Shown one piece after another: positions 8,084-19,026 of a stretch of DNA of 45,431 nucleotides. Each line of letters opens with the position of its first letter. The first letter of the stretch is position 1. A program made the position numbers and the translations under genes. The stretch is taken from the NCBI GenBank assembly GCA_017302295.1, contig JAFLDS010000024.1, positions 1-45,431 of the forward strand, read 5' to 3'. Origin of the DNA: Thauera sp. (GTDB taxonomy: Bacteria; Pseudomonadota; Gammaproteobacteria; Burkholderiales; Rhodocyclaceae). The notes below the pieces were generated by a model. That model was not told where the DNA came from. It ran no database searches and saw only the letters and a list, made by a program, of their open reading frames with translations.

Positions 8084-8800
8084 TTACGCGTGCCCTCCCT
8101 CCAGGTACGCCGCCCGCACCTCCGGACTCGCCAGCAGCTCCGCCCCCGTCCCCGCCAGCGTGATCTCGCCGTGCTGCAGCACGTAGCCGCGGTGGGCCAC
8201 GCGCAGGGCCTGATTCGCGTTCTGCTCCACCAGCAGGATGGTCATGCCGTGGTCGCGGTTGAGCTCCTTCACGATCTGGAAGATCCGGCGGATGTAGATC
8301 GGCGCCAGGCCGAGCGAGGGCTCATCGAGCAGCAGCAGCTTGGGCCGGCTCATCAGCGCGCGGCCGATCGCCAGCATTTGCTGCTCGCCGCCCGACAGCG
8401 TGCCGGCGCGTTGCGACTGGCGCTCCTGCAGGATGGGGAACATCGCGAACACGCGCGCGGTGTCGGCGTCGTAGTTGGCCGGATCGGCATGCGCGGTGCC
8501 CATCTGCAGGTTCTCGACCACCGTCATGCGCGGGAAGATGCGCCGGCCTTCCGGCACCAGCGCGATGCCGCGGCGGGCGATTTCGTGCGTGTGCACCCGG
8601 GTGATGTCCTCGCCGTCGAACACGATGCGTCCGGCGCTGGCCTTGGGGTTGCCGAACAGGCTCATCATCAGCGTCGACTTGCCGGCGCCGTTGGCGCCGA
8701 TCAAGGTGACGATCTCGCCCACCTGCACCTCGACGTCGATGCCGCGCAGCGCGTGGATGTGGCCGTAATGGGCGTGCACGCCCTCCATCTTGAGCATCAT
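8084..8800 (-). CDS. livF: Branched-chain amino acid ABC transporter ATPase LivF
   Basis: This 238-residue ATPase of the LivF type has Walker A GANGAGKST (35-43), signature LSGGEQQMLAIGRALM, Walker B LLLLDEPSLGLAP and a switch His in ILLVEQNANQAL. LivF and LivG form the cytoplasmic ATPase pair that powers uptake of leucine, isoleucine, valine or related substrates through LivH/LivM. Its ATG overlaps the livG stop by 4 nt. A second Met (residue 5, MEGVHAHYG) is a possible alternative start. The stop is separated by one base from the start of the DUF4160 gene. Confidence 0.95.
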   Translation of the reverse strand: MMLKMEGVHAHYGHIHALRGIDVEVQVGEIVTLIGANGAGKSTLMMSLFGNPKASAGRIVFDGEDITRVHTHEIARRGIALVPEGRRIFPRMTVVENLQMGTAHADPANYDADTARVFAMFPILQERQSQRAGTLSGGEQQMLAIGRALMSRPKLLLLDEPSLGLAPIYIRRIFQIVKELNRDHGMTILLVEQNANQALRVAHRGYVLQHGEITLAGTGAELLASPEVRAAYLEGGHA

Positions 8801-9626
8801 GCTGCGGCCGCTCCTTCGTCCTCATCCTCGCCCAGATAGGCCTTGATCACCTGCGGGTCGTGTTTGACCTGCTCGGGCGTGCCTTCGGCGATCTTGCGCC
8901 CGTAGCTGATCACGCCGATGTGGTCGGACACGTTCATCACCACGCTCATGTCGTGCTCGATGAGCAGGATGGCGATGCCCAGTTCGCCGCACAGGTAGAG
9001 CAGCAGCTCGTTCAGCTCGGCCGATTCGCGCGGGTTGAGGCCGGCGGCCGGCTCGTCCAGGCACAGCAGCACCGGATCGACGCACAGCGCGCGCGCGATC
9101 TCGATGCGGCGCTGGATGCCGTAGGGCAGGTCGCCCGCGGCGTGGTCGGCGAGGTGGGTGAGCTTCAGGCGCTCCAGCCACATCGCCGCGCGGTCGATCG
9201 CCTGGCGCTCGGCGGCGCGGTAGCCGGGCAGTTTGAAGATGCCGGCGACGGAGAACTTCGACGCACGCTGCAGCACATTGTGCTGGGCGACGATGAGGTT
9301 CTCCAGCACCGTCATCTTCGGGAACAGGCGGATGTTCTGGAAGGTGCGCACCACCTGCGCGTCGCGCGCGACGCGGTGGCTGGGCAGCGCTTCCAGGCGC
9401 ATCTCGCCGCGCTCCGGATGAGCCAGCCGCAGCGTGCCGGTGGTCGGCTTGTAGAAACCGGTCAGGCAGTTGAACAGCGTGGTCTTGCCGGCACCGTTGG
9501 GGCCGATGATGCCGGTGATCTTGCCGGCCGGAACGTCCAGCGACAGGTCGTCGATCGCGGTAAGACCGCCGAAGCGCATCGTCAGGCGCTGCACCGACAG
9601 CAGCGTGGGCGTGGAGGTCGTGCTCG

Positions 9627-9630
<4 letters not shown>
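8797..9630 (-). CDS. livG: Branched-chain amino acid ABC transporter ATPase LivG
   Basis: This 277-residue ATPase has Walker A GPNGAGKTT, a Q-loop region VVRTFQNIRLFPKMTVLEN, signature LPYGIQRRIEIARAL, Walker B LLCLDEPAAGLNP and a C-terminal YGRKIAEGTPEQVKHDPQV segment typical of LivG. The signature has YG in place of the usual SGG, which is normal for LivG. I chose ATG 9630 (MTSTTSTPTLL), which overlaps the livM stop by 4 nt; a longer frame to 9717 runs back inside livM and was rejected. It pairs with LivF to energise LivHM. Confidence 0.95.
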
Positions 9631-11869
<2,239 letters not shown>

Positions 11870-11929
11870 GATGTCTCCCGTGGTGGTGGCGCCGGAGGCG
11901 GTCTCATGCAGCCGAGAGTCGCTGCGATT

Positions 11930-11967
11930 GCGGCCGGCGTCGCTGATCCGCGGAGCGAGCCGGCCGC
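11930..11967 (-). promoter_or_regulatory. Strong hairpin in the livK-livH gap
   Basis: An interrupted inverted repeat: GCGGCCGGC (11930-11938) pairs with GCCGGCCGC (11959-11967), and inside it TCGCT (11940-11944) pairs with AGCGA (11954-11958), with a single bulged G at 11939 and a 9-nt loop. No T-run follows, so it is more likely an mRNA-stabilising or partial-termination element at the 3' end of livK than a full terminator. Confidence 0.6.
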
Positions 11968-11980
11968 ATCGGAGCGATGC

Positions 11981-13075
11981 TTACTTCGCGTAGTCGTACT
12001 TCCCGCCCTGCCAGCGATACACGACGAAGCCCGGCGCCTTCTGGTCGCCCTTGGCGTCGAACGACAGCGTGCCGATCACCGTCTTGAAGCTGCCGCCGCG
12101 CAGCGCCTTTTCGAGGTCCTTGTACTTGGTGCTCTTGGCCGCGGTGGCGGCCTGGTCGAAAAGCTGCATCGCGGCGTAGGCGTACAGCACGTAGCCCTCG
12201 GGCTCGACCTTGGCGGCGCGGAATTTCTCCACCACCGGCGCGGCGTCCGGGTTCTTGCGCGGGTCGGGCGAGAACGTGAACATCACGTTGTCGGCGGCGG
12301 GGCCGGCGGCGGTGACGAGTTCGGAGTTGGTCATGGTGTCGCCGCCCATCACCGTCAGCTTCAGGCCGGCCTGCTGCGCCTGGCGCAGGATCAGCGCCAC
12401 TTCGGTGTGGTAGCCGCCGTAGGCCAGCACTTCGACGCCGGCCTGCTTGAGCTTGGTGACGATGCCCGAGTAGTCCTTCTCGCCAGCGGTGATCGACTCG
12501 CGCAGCGTCGGTTTCATGCCCTTGGCCGTCATCGCCTTCGCGATCTCGTCGGCGAGGCCCTTGCCGTAGGCGCTCTTGTCGTCGAGCACCGCGGCCTTCT
12601 TGCCCTTGAACGTGTCGGCGATGTAGTTGCCGGCCACCAGACCCTGCTGGTCGTCGCGACCCATGATGCGGAAGATGTTCTTCAGGCCGCGCTCGGTCAC
12701 CTGCGGGTTGGTCGACACCGTGGCCATCGGGATGTCGGCCTCGTTATAGACCTCGGAGGCGGGGATGGTCGAGCTCGAGCACCAGTGCCCGTGCATGAAC
12801 ACGATCTTGCGGTTGACCATGGTGTTGGCAACCGATACGGCCTGCTTCGGATCGCAGGCGTCGTCGCCCACTTCCAGTTTCAGCTTCTCGCCGAGCACGC
12901 CACCGCGGGCGTTGAGGTCGGCGATCGCCATTTCCGCGCCCTTGCGGATCTGGTCGCCGGCCGAGGCGTACTGGCCGGTCATGGGGCCGGCGATGGCTAC
13001 CGACAGATCGGCCGAGGCCGTGCCGGACAGGGTGCCGAGGGCGAGGCAGGCAGTGGCGAGCAGGGTCTTTTTCAT
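11981..13075 (-). CDS. livK: Branched-chain amino acid ABC transporter binding protein LivK
   Basis: This 364-residue periplasmic binding protein begins with a clear signal peptide (MKKTLLATACLALGTLSGTASA, cleavage expected after ASA). The mature part opens with DLSVAIAGPMTGQYASAGDQ, typical of Leu/Ile/Val-binding proteins, and contains the Cys pair (GDDACDP, GHWCSSS) that closes the first lobe. It delivers branched-chain amino acids or a similar ligand to LivHMGF. A good ribosome-binding site (AGGAG) precedes the ATG. It is the first gene of the liv unit; the 163-bp upstream gap (13076-13238) should hold the promoter, though no convincing -35/-10 pair was found. Confidence 0.95.
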   Translation of the reverse strand: MKKTLLATACLALGTLSGTASADLSVAIAGPMTGQYASAGDQIRKGAEMAIADLNARGGVLGEKLKLEVGDDACDPKQAVSVANTMVNRKIVFMHGHWCSSSTIPASEVYNEADIPMATVSTNPQVTERGLKNIFRIMGRDDQQGLVAGNYIADTFKGKKAAVLDDKSAYGKGLADEIAKAMTAKGMKPTLRESITAGEKDYSGIVTKLKQAGVEVLAYGGYHTEVALILRQAQQAGLKLTVMGGDTMTNSELVTAAGPAADNVMFTFSPDPRKNPDAAPVVEKFRAAKVEPEGYVLYAYAAMQLFDQAATAAKSTKYKDLEKALRGGSFKTVIGTLSFDAKGDQKAPGFVVYRWQGGKYDYAK

Positions 13076-13238
13076 CCGGGTCTCCTGAATCGAATTTTCA
13101 AGCGTGCGGGGTGGGTGCAGCGGTGGGTCGCAACGGTCGTTGCGGAACAGGCGGACGTGTCCGTCCGCGTAAGGTAGGCGAAAAAGCGCATCGTGCCATG
13201 CGCCAGGTCAAGGAGGCCTCACGTGCCGTGGGGCGCAT

Positions 13239-16200
13239 TCAGGCCCCCATCGCCATCAGGCTGGCGTTGCCGCCGGCCGCAGCGGTGTTGATGCTGACGC
13301 TGCGCTCATGCACGAGGCGGCCGTGGTCGTAGTCGGGCGTCGGCCGCAGCAAGGGCACGATGGGGCCGGGGCGCGCGGCGAGGCGGGCCTGCCAGGCGTC
13401 GGCATCGGCGTCGGCCCCGTCGAACAGCAGCGCACCGAAGGCGGCCTCGAACCACCTTGCGTCGAGCCGGGCGCGGCTGCGGATGCCGTCCGGCAGCGAG
13501 GACAGCACGCGGCGGGCGAGGGGGTCGTCGCCGAACACGATGCGGTTGCCGCTCGCCAGTGCTGCGAGCAGTTGATGCAGGTAGCCCGCTGCCGAGCCCG
13601 CGACGCCCGCGACGAGGCCGCGCGGCACGAAGCGCAGGCTGTTGTCCTCGCCGGTGGGGCCGGGCAGTGCCAGCCGCAGGCCCGCGAGCCTGCGTGCGCG
13701 ACAGGCGTCGGCGCGGTCGCGCAGCACGGAGAGTTCGTCGCCTTCGAGCAGTGCCCGGCCATGGGTGTCGAGCCAGCGCACGAGTTCGTCGAACGGCAGC
13801 GGCTCCGCATCGCGCTCTACGCGCAGTGCGCCATGTTCGAGTTTCGCCCCCGGGCTGCGCTGCAGCAGGCGATGCAGGTAGAGCGGTCCGCCCGCCTTGG
13901 GGCCGGTGCCCGACAGACCCTCGCCGCCGAAGGGCTGCACGCCCACCACCGCGCCGATGATGTTGCGGTTCACGTACAGGTTTCCGACGTGCGCGTGGTC
14001 GCGGATCTGCGCCACCGTCTCGTCGATGCGGGTATGCACGCCCATCGTCAGGCCGTAGCCACCGGCGTTGATCGCGTCGAGCAGCGCCGGCAGCTCGGCG
14101 GCGGCAAAGCGCAGCACGTGCAGGACGGGGCCGAACTGTTCGCGGCCGAGTTCGGCGATGCGGCCGATCTCGATGATCGTCGGTGCGACGAATGTGCCGG
14201 CGTCGCAATCGTCCGCCAGCGGCAGGCGGGTGACGCGTGCGCCCTTCGCCCGCATCGCCGCGACGTGGTCTTCGAGGCTGCGTTGCGCATCGGCGTCGAT
14301 CACCGGGCCGATGTCCCTGCGCACGTCGGCCGGATTGCCCACGCGCAACTCGTCGAGCGCGCCGCGCAGCATCTCCAGCGTATGCGCGGCGATGTCTTCC
14401 TGCAGGCACAGCACGCGCAGCGCCGAACAGCGCTGGCCGGCGGAGTCGAAGGCAGAGGCGAGCACGTCGGCCACCACCTGCTCGGGCAGCGCGGTGGAAT
14501 CGACGATCATCGCGTTCTGGCCGCCGGTCTCGGCGATCAGCGGCACGTTGCCGCCACGCTTTGCCAGCGTGCGGTTGATGAGGACGGCAACTTCGGTCGA
14601 GCCGGTAAACATCACGCCGCGCACACGCGCGTCGGCCACGAGTGCCGCACCCACCGTTTCGCCGCGGCCGGGCAGCAATTGCAGCACCCCGACCGGAACG
14701 CCGGCCTCGTGCAGCAGCGCCACCGCACGCGAGGCGATCAGCGGCGTCTGTTCGGCCGGCTTGGCAAGCACCGGGTTGCCGGCTGCGAGTGCCGCCGCCA
14801 CCTGGCCGGTGAAGATCGCGAGCGGGAAGTTCCACGGGCTGATGCACAGCACCGGCCCCAGCGCCGGGTGTGTGGCAGGGTCGAAGCCGCGCGCCTGGTC
14901 GGCGTAGTAGCGCAGGAAGTCCACCGCCTCGCGCAGCTCGGCCACTGCGTTCGCCCACGACTTGCCGGCTTCGCGCACCGCCAGCGCCAGCAGCGCGTCG
15001 GCGTCGCGTTCGAAGAGCCCGGCCGCGCGTTCGAGGCAGGCAGCGCGCTGCTGTGCGGGGTGCGTTGCCCAGCTTGCGGCGGCGGCTTCGGCGGCGGCGC
15101 AGGCTGCGTCCACGGCAGCGCTGTCGGCCTCGACGACGCTGCCGACGATGTCATGGCGATCGGCCGGATTCGCCACCGCGACCGGCGATGCCGCCCGTGG
15201 CGTTTCCCCTGCCGGCATCGGTGCGGCGGCGAAGGCGGTGGTGCGCGAGGCGGCCAGCGCGGCGGCGATGCGCGCGCGTACCGGCTCGCTTGCGAGGTCG
15301 TGACCGACGGAGTTTCGGCGTGTGCCGAGGATGTCCGCCGGCAGCGGGATCTTCGGATGCGGCGCGCCGGCAAGCGGCGCGGCCTGCTCCACCGGATCGG
15401 CGATCAGTTCGTCGACGGGCACGTTCTCGTCGACGATGCGGTTTACGAAGCTGGTATTGGCGCCGTTCTCGAGCAGCCGGCGCACCAGGTAGGCGAGCAG
15501 TGTCTCGTGGCTCCCCACCGGCGCATAGATGCGCACCAGGCGCCGGGTGGCGGGGTCGCCGACGATCTGGTCGTAGAGCGGTTCGCCCATGCCGTGCAGG
15601 CACTGGAATTCGTAGTCGCCGGCGCGCCAGCCACCGTCGGTAGCGGCGTCCGCGGCGAGGTGGAAGATCGCGGCGAGCGTATGCGCGTTGTGCGTGGCGA
15701 ACTGCGGGTAGATGAGGTCGCGCGCCGCGAGCAGCTTCCTTGCGCAGGCGAGATAGCTCACGTCGGTGTAGACCTTGCGTGTGTACACCGGGTAGCCGGC
15801 CAGACCGTCGAGCTGGGCACGCTTGATCTCGGCGTCCCAGTAGGCGCCCTTCACAAGGCGGATCATCATGCGCCGGCCGCTGCGCTGCGCCAGTTCGATG
15901 ATGAAGTCGAGCACGGCGGGCGCGCGCTTCTGATAGGCCTGCACCACGAAGCCCAGGCCGCTCCAGCCGTCGAGGTCCGCATCAAGCGCCAGCGCCTCGA
16001 GCAGGTCGAGCGAGAGGTCGAGCCGATCGGCCTCCTCGGCGTCGATGTTGAGGCCGATGTCGTAGTCCTTGGCCTGCAGGCACAGCGTTTTCAGTCGGGG
16101 CAGCAGTTCGGCGAGCACCCGCTCGCGCTGCGCCCAGGTGTAGCGCGGATGCAATGCCGACAGCTTTACCGAGATGCCGTTGCCGTCGACCACGCCGCGA

Positions 16201-16964
16201 CCGGCCGATGCCTTGCCGATGGCGTGGATTGCCGCTTCGTAGTCGCGCAGGTAGCGCTCGGCGTCGTGCGCCGTCATCGCCGCCTCGCCCAGCATGTCGA
16301 AGGAGTAGCGGTAGCCTTGTGGCTCGCGCGCACGGCCGCGCTCCAGCGCCTCGTCGATGCTGCGGCCGGTGACGAACTGCTCTCCGAGCATGCGCATCGC
16401 CAGGTCCATGCCCTTGCGGATCAGCGGCTCGCCGCCGCGCGCCACGAGCCGCGTCAATGCCGAGCCCAGACCTTCCGCGCTGCTCGTCGACACCAGCCGG
16501 CCGGTGATCAGCAGGCCCCAGGTCGCGGCGTTGACGAAGAGCGACGGGCTGTTGCCAATGTGCGAGCGCCAGTCGCCGTCGGCCAGCTTGTCGCGGATCA
16601 GGCGGTCGGCGGTAGCCTTGTCGGGCACGCGCAACAAGGCTTCGGCCAGGCACATCAGCGCCACGCCTTCCTGGCTGGAGAGCGAGAACTCCTTCATCAG
16701 CGCATCGACGCCGCTCGATTTGCTGCGGGTGGCGCGCAGGCCGCTGACCAGCTTGCGCGCGAGGTCGTGGGCGCGGCTGGCGGTCGCGCCGTCGAGCCGC
16801 GCCGCTTCCACCAGTGCGGGCACGCAGTCCGGCTCGGAAACGCGGCAGGCCTCGGCGATGCGCAGGCGCAGCGTGTTGCGTGCGCCGCCGGGTAGCGCGG
16901 CTGCGGCGGCATCGAGAGCGGCGGAGTCGGAGGCAGCGTGTTCGAAGGCGGTTGGCGCGGTCAT
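13239..16964 (-). CDS. putA: Bifunctional proline dehydrogenase / P5C dehydrogenase PutA
   Basis: This 1241-residue enzyme oxidises proline to glutamate in two steps. The N-terminal proline dehydrogenase (FAD) barrel includes IRLVKGAYWDAEIKRAQ (about residue 370) and the YAPVGSHETLLAYLVRRLLENGAN region. The aldehyde dehydrogenase half includes FTGSTEVA, AETGGQNAMIVDSTALPEQ and GQRCSALRVLCLQED with the nucleophile Cys (about 843). A C-terminal ALDH-like extension ending ASLMAMG makes it a long type-B PutA. There is no N-terminal ribbon-helix-helix domain, so it should not repress itself. I chose ATG 16964 for its AAGGAG ribosome-binding site; the frame is open to 17138 but overlaps the lrp gene. 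The divergent Lrp-type gene is the likely proline-responsive activator. Confidence 0.95.
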   Translation of the reverse strand: MTAPTAFEHAASDSAALDAAAAALPGGARNTLRLRIAEACRVSEPDCVPALVEAARLDGATASRAHDLARKLVSGLRATRSKSSGVDALMKEFSLSSQEGVALMCLAEALLRVPDKATADRLIRDKLADGDWRSHIGNSPSLFVNAATWGLLITGRLVSTSSAEGLGSALTRLVARGGEPLIRKGMDLAMRMLGEQFVTGRSIDEALERGRAREPQGYRYSFDMLGEAAMTAHDAERYLRDYEAAIHAIGKASAGRGVVDGNGISVKLSALHPRYTWAQRERVLAELLPRLKTLCLQAKDYDIGLNIDAEEADRLDLSLDLLEALALDADLDGWSGLGFVVQAYQKRAPAVLDFIIELAQRSGRRMMIRLVKGAYWDAEIKRAQLDGLAGYPVYTRKVYTDVSYLACARKLLAARDLIYPQFATHNAHTLAAIFHLAADAATDGGWRAGDYEFQCLHGMGEPLYDQIVGDPATRRLVRIYAPVGSHETLLAYLVRRLLENGANTSFVNRIVDENVPVDELIADPVEQAAPLAGAPHPKIPLPADILGTRRNSVGHDLASEPVRARIAAALAASRTTAFAAAPMPAGETPRAASPVAVANPADRHDIVGSVVEADSAAVDAACAAAEAAAASWATHPAQQRAACLERAAGLFERDADALLALAVREAGKSWANAVAELREAVDFLRYYADQARGFDPATHPALGPVLCISPWNFPLAIFTGQVAAALAAGNPVLAKPAEQTPLIASRAVALLHEAGVPVGVLQLLPGRGETVGAALVADARVRGVMFTGSTEVAVLINRTLAKRGGNVPLIAETGGQNAMIVDSTALPEQVVADVLASAFDSAGQRCSALRVLCLQEDIAAHTLEMLRGALDELRVGNPADVRRDIGPVIDADAQRSLEDHVAAMRAKGARVTRLPLADDCDAGTFVAPTIIEIGRIAELGREQFGPVLHVLRFAAAELPALLDAINAGGYGLTMGVHTRIDETVAQIRDHAHVGNLYVNRNIIGAVVGVQPFGGEGLSGTGPKAGGPLYLHRLLQRSPGAKLEHGALRVERDAEPLPFDELVRWLDTHGRALLEGDELSVLRDRADACRARRLAGLRLALPGPTGEDNSLRFVPRGLVAGVAGSAAGYLHQLLAALASGNRIVFGDDPLARRVLSSLPDGIRSRARLDARWFEAAFGALLFDGADADADAWQARLAARPGPIVPLLRPTPDYDHGRLVHERSVSINTAAAGGNASLMAMGA

Positions 16965-17033
16965 GGCGTGCGCTCCTTGGCGCGGCGTGGGGTAATTCGC
17001 GGCAGGTCCGCAAATGCGCGGTGTCGGGGCGGA

Positions 17034-17094
17034 ATTCTTCTCCAGAAAGAATAGTTGATGGCGCCAAAATTTCTTTTTATATGGCCATAATGGC
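17034..17094. promoter_or_regulatory. putA/lrp divergent control region
   Basis: In an AT-rich patch of the 173-bp divergent gap there are two small palindromes: ATTCTT-N7-AAGAAT (17034-17052) and GCCAT-A-ATGGC (17084-17094). A forward sigma-70-like promoter, TTGATG (17055-17060), 17 bp, TATATG (17078-17083), fits lrp with a start near 17090. The palindromes are candidate sites for the Lrp-type protein acting on itself and putA. Confidence 0.45.
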
Positions 17095-17137
17095 TGTAGT
17101 TCTATCGGAAAACAGGCGAAACGCCTGCTGCACTGCA

Positions 17138-17599
17138 ATGGATCGAATCGATCTGAAGATATTGGCCGAGCTGCAGGACGACGCCCGCCTGTCGCTGGTC
17201 GAGCTGTCGCAGCGCGTCGGCCTCACCAAGACGCCGCTGGCCGAGCGTATGCGGCGGCTGGAGCGCGAGGGCGTGATCCGCGGCTATCACGCCGAGCTCG
17301 ACCCGGCAGCGGTGGGGGTGGACCACCTCGTCGTCGTCCAGGTGCTGCTGTCGAGCACGTCGGCGCAGGACCTGAGCCGCTTCAACGACGCGGTGCGGCG
17401 CATTCCCGAGGTCGAGTCCTGCGTGATGATCGCGGGCGACTTCGATTACCTGCTGAAAGTACGCACTCGCGACATCAACGAATATCGGCGCGTGATGGGC
17501 GACCGCATTTCGGCGCTGCCCTGCGTGCGTCAGACCCACACTTATGTGGTGATGGAAGTGGTGAAGGACGAACGCAAACTGCCGCTGTCACGCGGCTGA
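17138..17599 (+). CDS. Lrp/AsnC-family regulator, likely PutR
   Basis: This 153-residue protein has an N-terminal helix-turn-helix (DLKILAELQDDARLSLVELS, then KTPLAERMRRLEREGVI) and a C-terminal ligand-binding RAM/AsnC domain (VDHLVVVQVLL, CVMIAGDFDYLLKVRT, ISALPCVRQTHTYVVME). I chose ATG 17138 because it begins exactly at the canonical MDRIDLKIL start; the frame is open further upstream through non-coding DNA. Divergence from putA, together with PutA lacking its own DNA-binding domain, points to a proline-responsive activator of putA, as known for PutR in alphaproteobacteria. The specific ligand is inferred. Confidence 0.9.
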   Translation: MDRIDLKILAELQDDARLSLVELSQRVGLTKTPLAERMRRLEREGVIRGYHAELDPAAVGVDHLVVVQVLLSSTSAQDLSRFNDAVRRIPEVESCVMIAGDFDYLLKVRTRDINEYRRVMGDRISALPCVRQTHTYVVMEVVKDERKLPLSRG

Positions 17600-17727
17600 A
17601 ACCGTTCGGGTCGCAGGCTCGTGCCGCCCGGCGTTGGCGAGGCCTTGCCGGCCTTTGGTGTAACATTCCAACCAATTCATTTTTGCCACTGCCCGTCGGC
17701 GGCCGTGGCGCTATTGCGAGAAGGCAC

Positions 17728-19026
17728 ATGGTCCCACACCTCACCACCGCGCTCACCGGCCCGCTGCTGGAGCTGGAAAAGCAGTTTCTCGACAACGCGT
17801 CCGACATCGAAAAGTGGTTTCGCACCCAGTGGCAGGACCACATGCCGCCGTTCTACGGCTCCACCGACTTGCGCAATTCCGGCTTCAAGCTGGCGCCGGT
17901 GGATCTGAACCTGTTCCCCGGCGGCTTCAACAACCTCAACGACGCCTTCATGCCGCTGTGCGTGCAGGCGGCGCAGGCGGCGGTCGAGCGCATCTGCCCC
18001 GACGCCAGCAAGCTGCTGCTGGTGCCCGAGAACCACACGCGCAACCAGTTCTACCTGCAGAACGTGGCCAAGCTCGTCTCCATCCTGCGCCTCACCGGCC
18101 TGGACGTGCGTATCGGCAGCCTGCTGCCCGACATCGTCGAGCCCACCGTGCTGGAACTGGCCAACGGCGCCACACTGACGCTGGAGCCGCTCAAGCGCAG
18201 CGGCGACCGCCTCGGCGTCGAAGGCTTCGACCCTTGCGCGGTGCTGCTCAACAACGACCTCTCCGGTGGCGTGCCGCACATCCTGAAAGGGCTCGACGAG
18301 CAGTGGCTGATCCCGCCGCTGCACGCCGGCTGGCATTCGCGGCGCAAGTCGAAGCATGCCGAGTGCTACGACCGCGTGACGCGCGAGTTTGCAACGGCGA
18401 TCGGCATCGATCCGTGGCGCATCAATCCCGAGTTCGGCGTCTGCGCCCAGCTCAACTTCCAGGAACGCACCGGCGAGGAAGCCCTGGCGGCCGAAGTCGA
18501 TGCGCTGCTCACCCGCATCCGCGCCAAGTACAAGGAATACGGCGTCACCGACACGCCCTTCGTCGTCGTCAAGGCCGACGCCGGCACCTACGGCATGGGC
18601 GTCATGACGGTAAAGGACGCCTCCGAGGTCATCGGCCTCAACCGCCGTCAGCGCAACAAGATGGCGGTGGTGAAGGAAGGCCTGCAGGTGCAGGAAGTCA
18701 TCATCCAGGAAGGCGTGCACACCTTCGAGACGGTCGAGGACGGCGTCGCCGAGCCGGTCGTCTACATGATGGACCACTACGTGGTGGGCGGTTTCTACCG
18801 CGTGCACACCGAGCGCGGCCGCGACGAGAACCTCAACGCGCCCGGCATGCATTTCAAGCCGCTCGCGTTCGATGCCTGCTGCACGCTGCCCGACAGCGCC
18901 CAGGGTCCGGACGCGCCGCCGAACAGGTTCTATGCCTATGGCGTGGTCGCCCGCCTGGCGTTGCTCGCCGCCTCGGTCGAGATCGAGGAAACCGCGCCGG
19001 CCGACGAGGTCGAGGCCGCCGCATGA
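17728..19026 (+). CDS. gshA: Glutamate-cysteine ligase GshA
   Basis: This 432-residue cytosolic enzyme joins glutamate and cysteine using ATP, the first step of glutathione synthesis. It matches the proteobacterial form with PPFYGSTDLRNSGFKLAPVD near the N-terminus, NLFPGGFNNLN, VPENHTRNQFYLQNVAKL and KADAGTYGMGVMTVKD, the last an ATP-grasp-like glycine loop. It is not the long E. coli-type GshA. I chose ATG 17728 because it has an AGAAGG ribosome-binding site 4 nt upstream; an in-frame extension to 17683 lacks one. Its stop overlaps the gshB start (ATGA). Confidence 0.92.
   Translation: MVPHLTTALTGPLLELEKQFLDNASDIEKWFRTQWQDHMPPFYGSTDLRNSGFKLAPVDLNLFPGGFNNLNDAFMPLCVQAAQAAVERICPDASKLLLVPENHTRNQFYLQNVAKLVSILRLTGLDVRIGSLLPDIVEPTVLELANGATLTLEPLKRSGDRLGVEGFDPCAVLLNNDLSGGVPHILKGLDEQWLIPPLHAGWHSRRKSKHAECYDRVTREFATAIGIDPWRINPEFGVCAQLNFQERTGEEALAAEVDALLTRIRAKYKEYGVTDTPFVVVKADAGTYGMGVMTVKDASEVIGLNRRQRNKMAVVKEGLQVQEVIIQEGVHTFETVEDGVAEPVVYMMDHYVVGGFYRVHTERGRDENLNAPGMHFKPLAFDACCTLPDSAQGPDAPPNRFYAYGVVARLALLAASVEIEETAPADEVEAAA

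Noticed and set aside
13151-13168. Hairpin GCGGAC-N6-GTCCGC after putA
   Set aside because: Short stem with no T-run on the minus strand; not supported as a terminator.
13308-16895. 1195-codon open frame antisense to putA
   Set aside because: Arg/Ala/Gln/His-rich composition and no domain; a byproduct of third-position GC in putA.
16965-17138. N-terminal extension of PutA as a possible DNA-binding domain
   Set aside because: The added residues do not resemble a ribbon-helix-helix and would overlap the lrp start.
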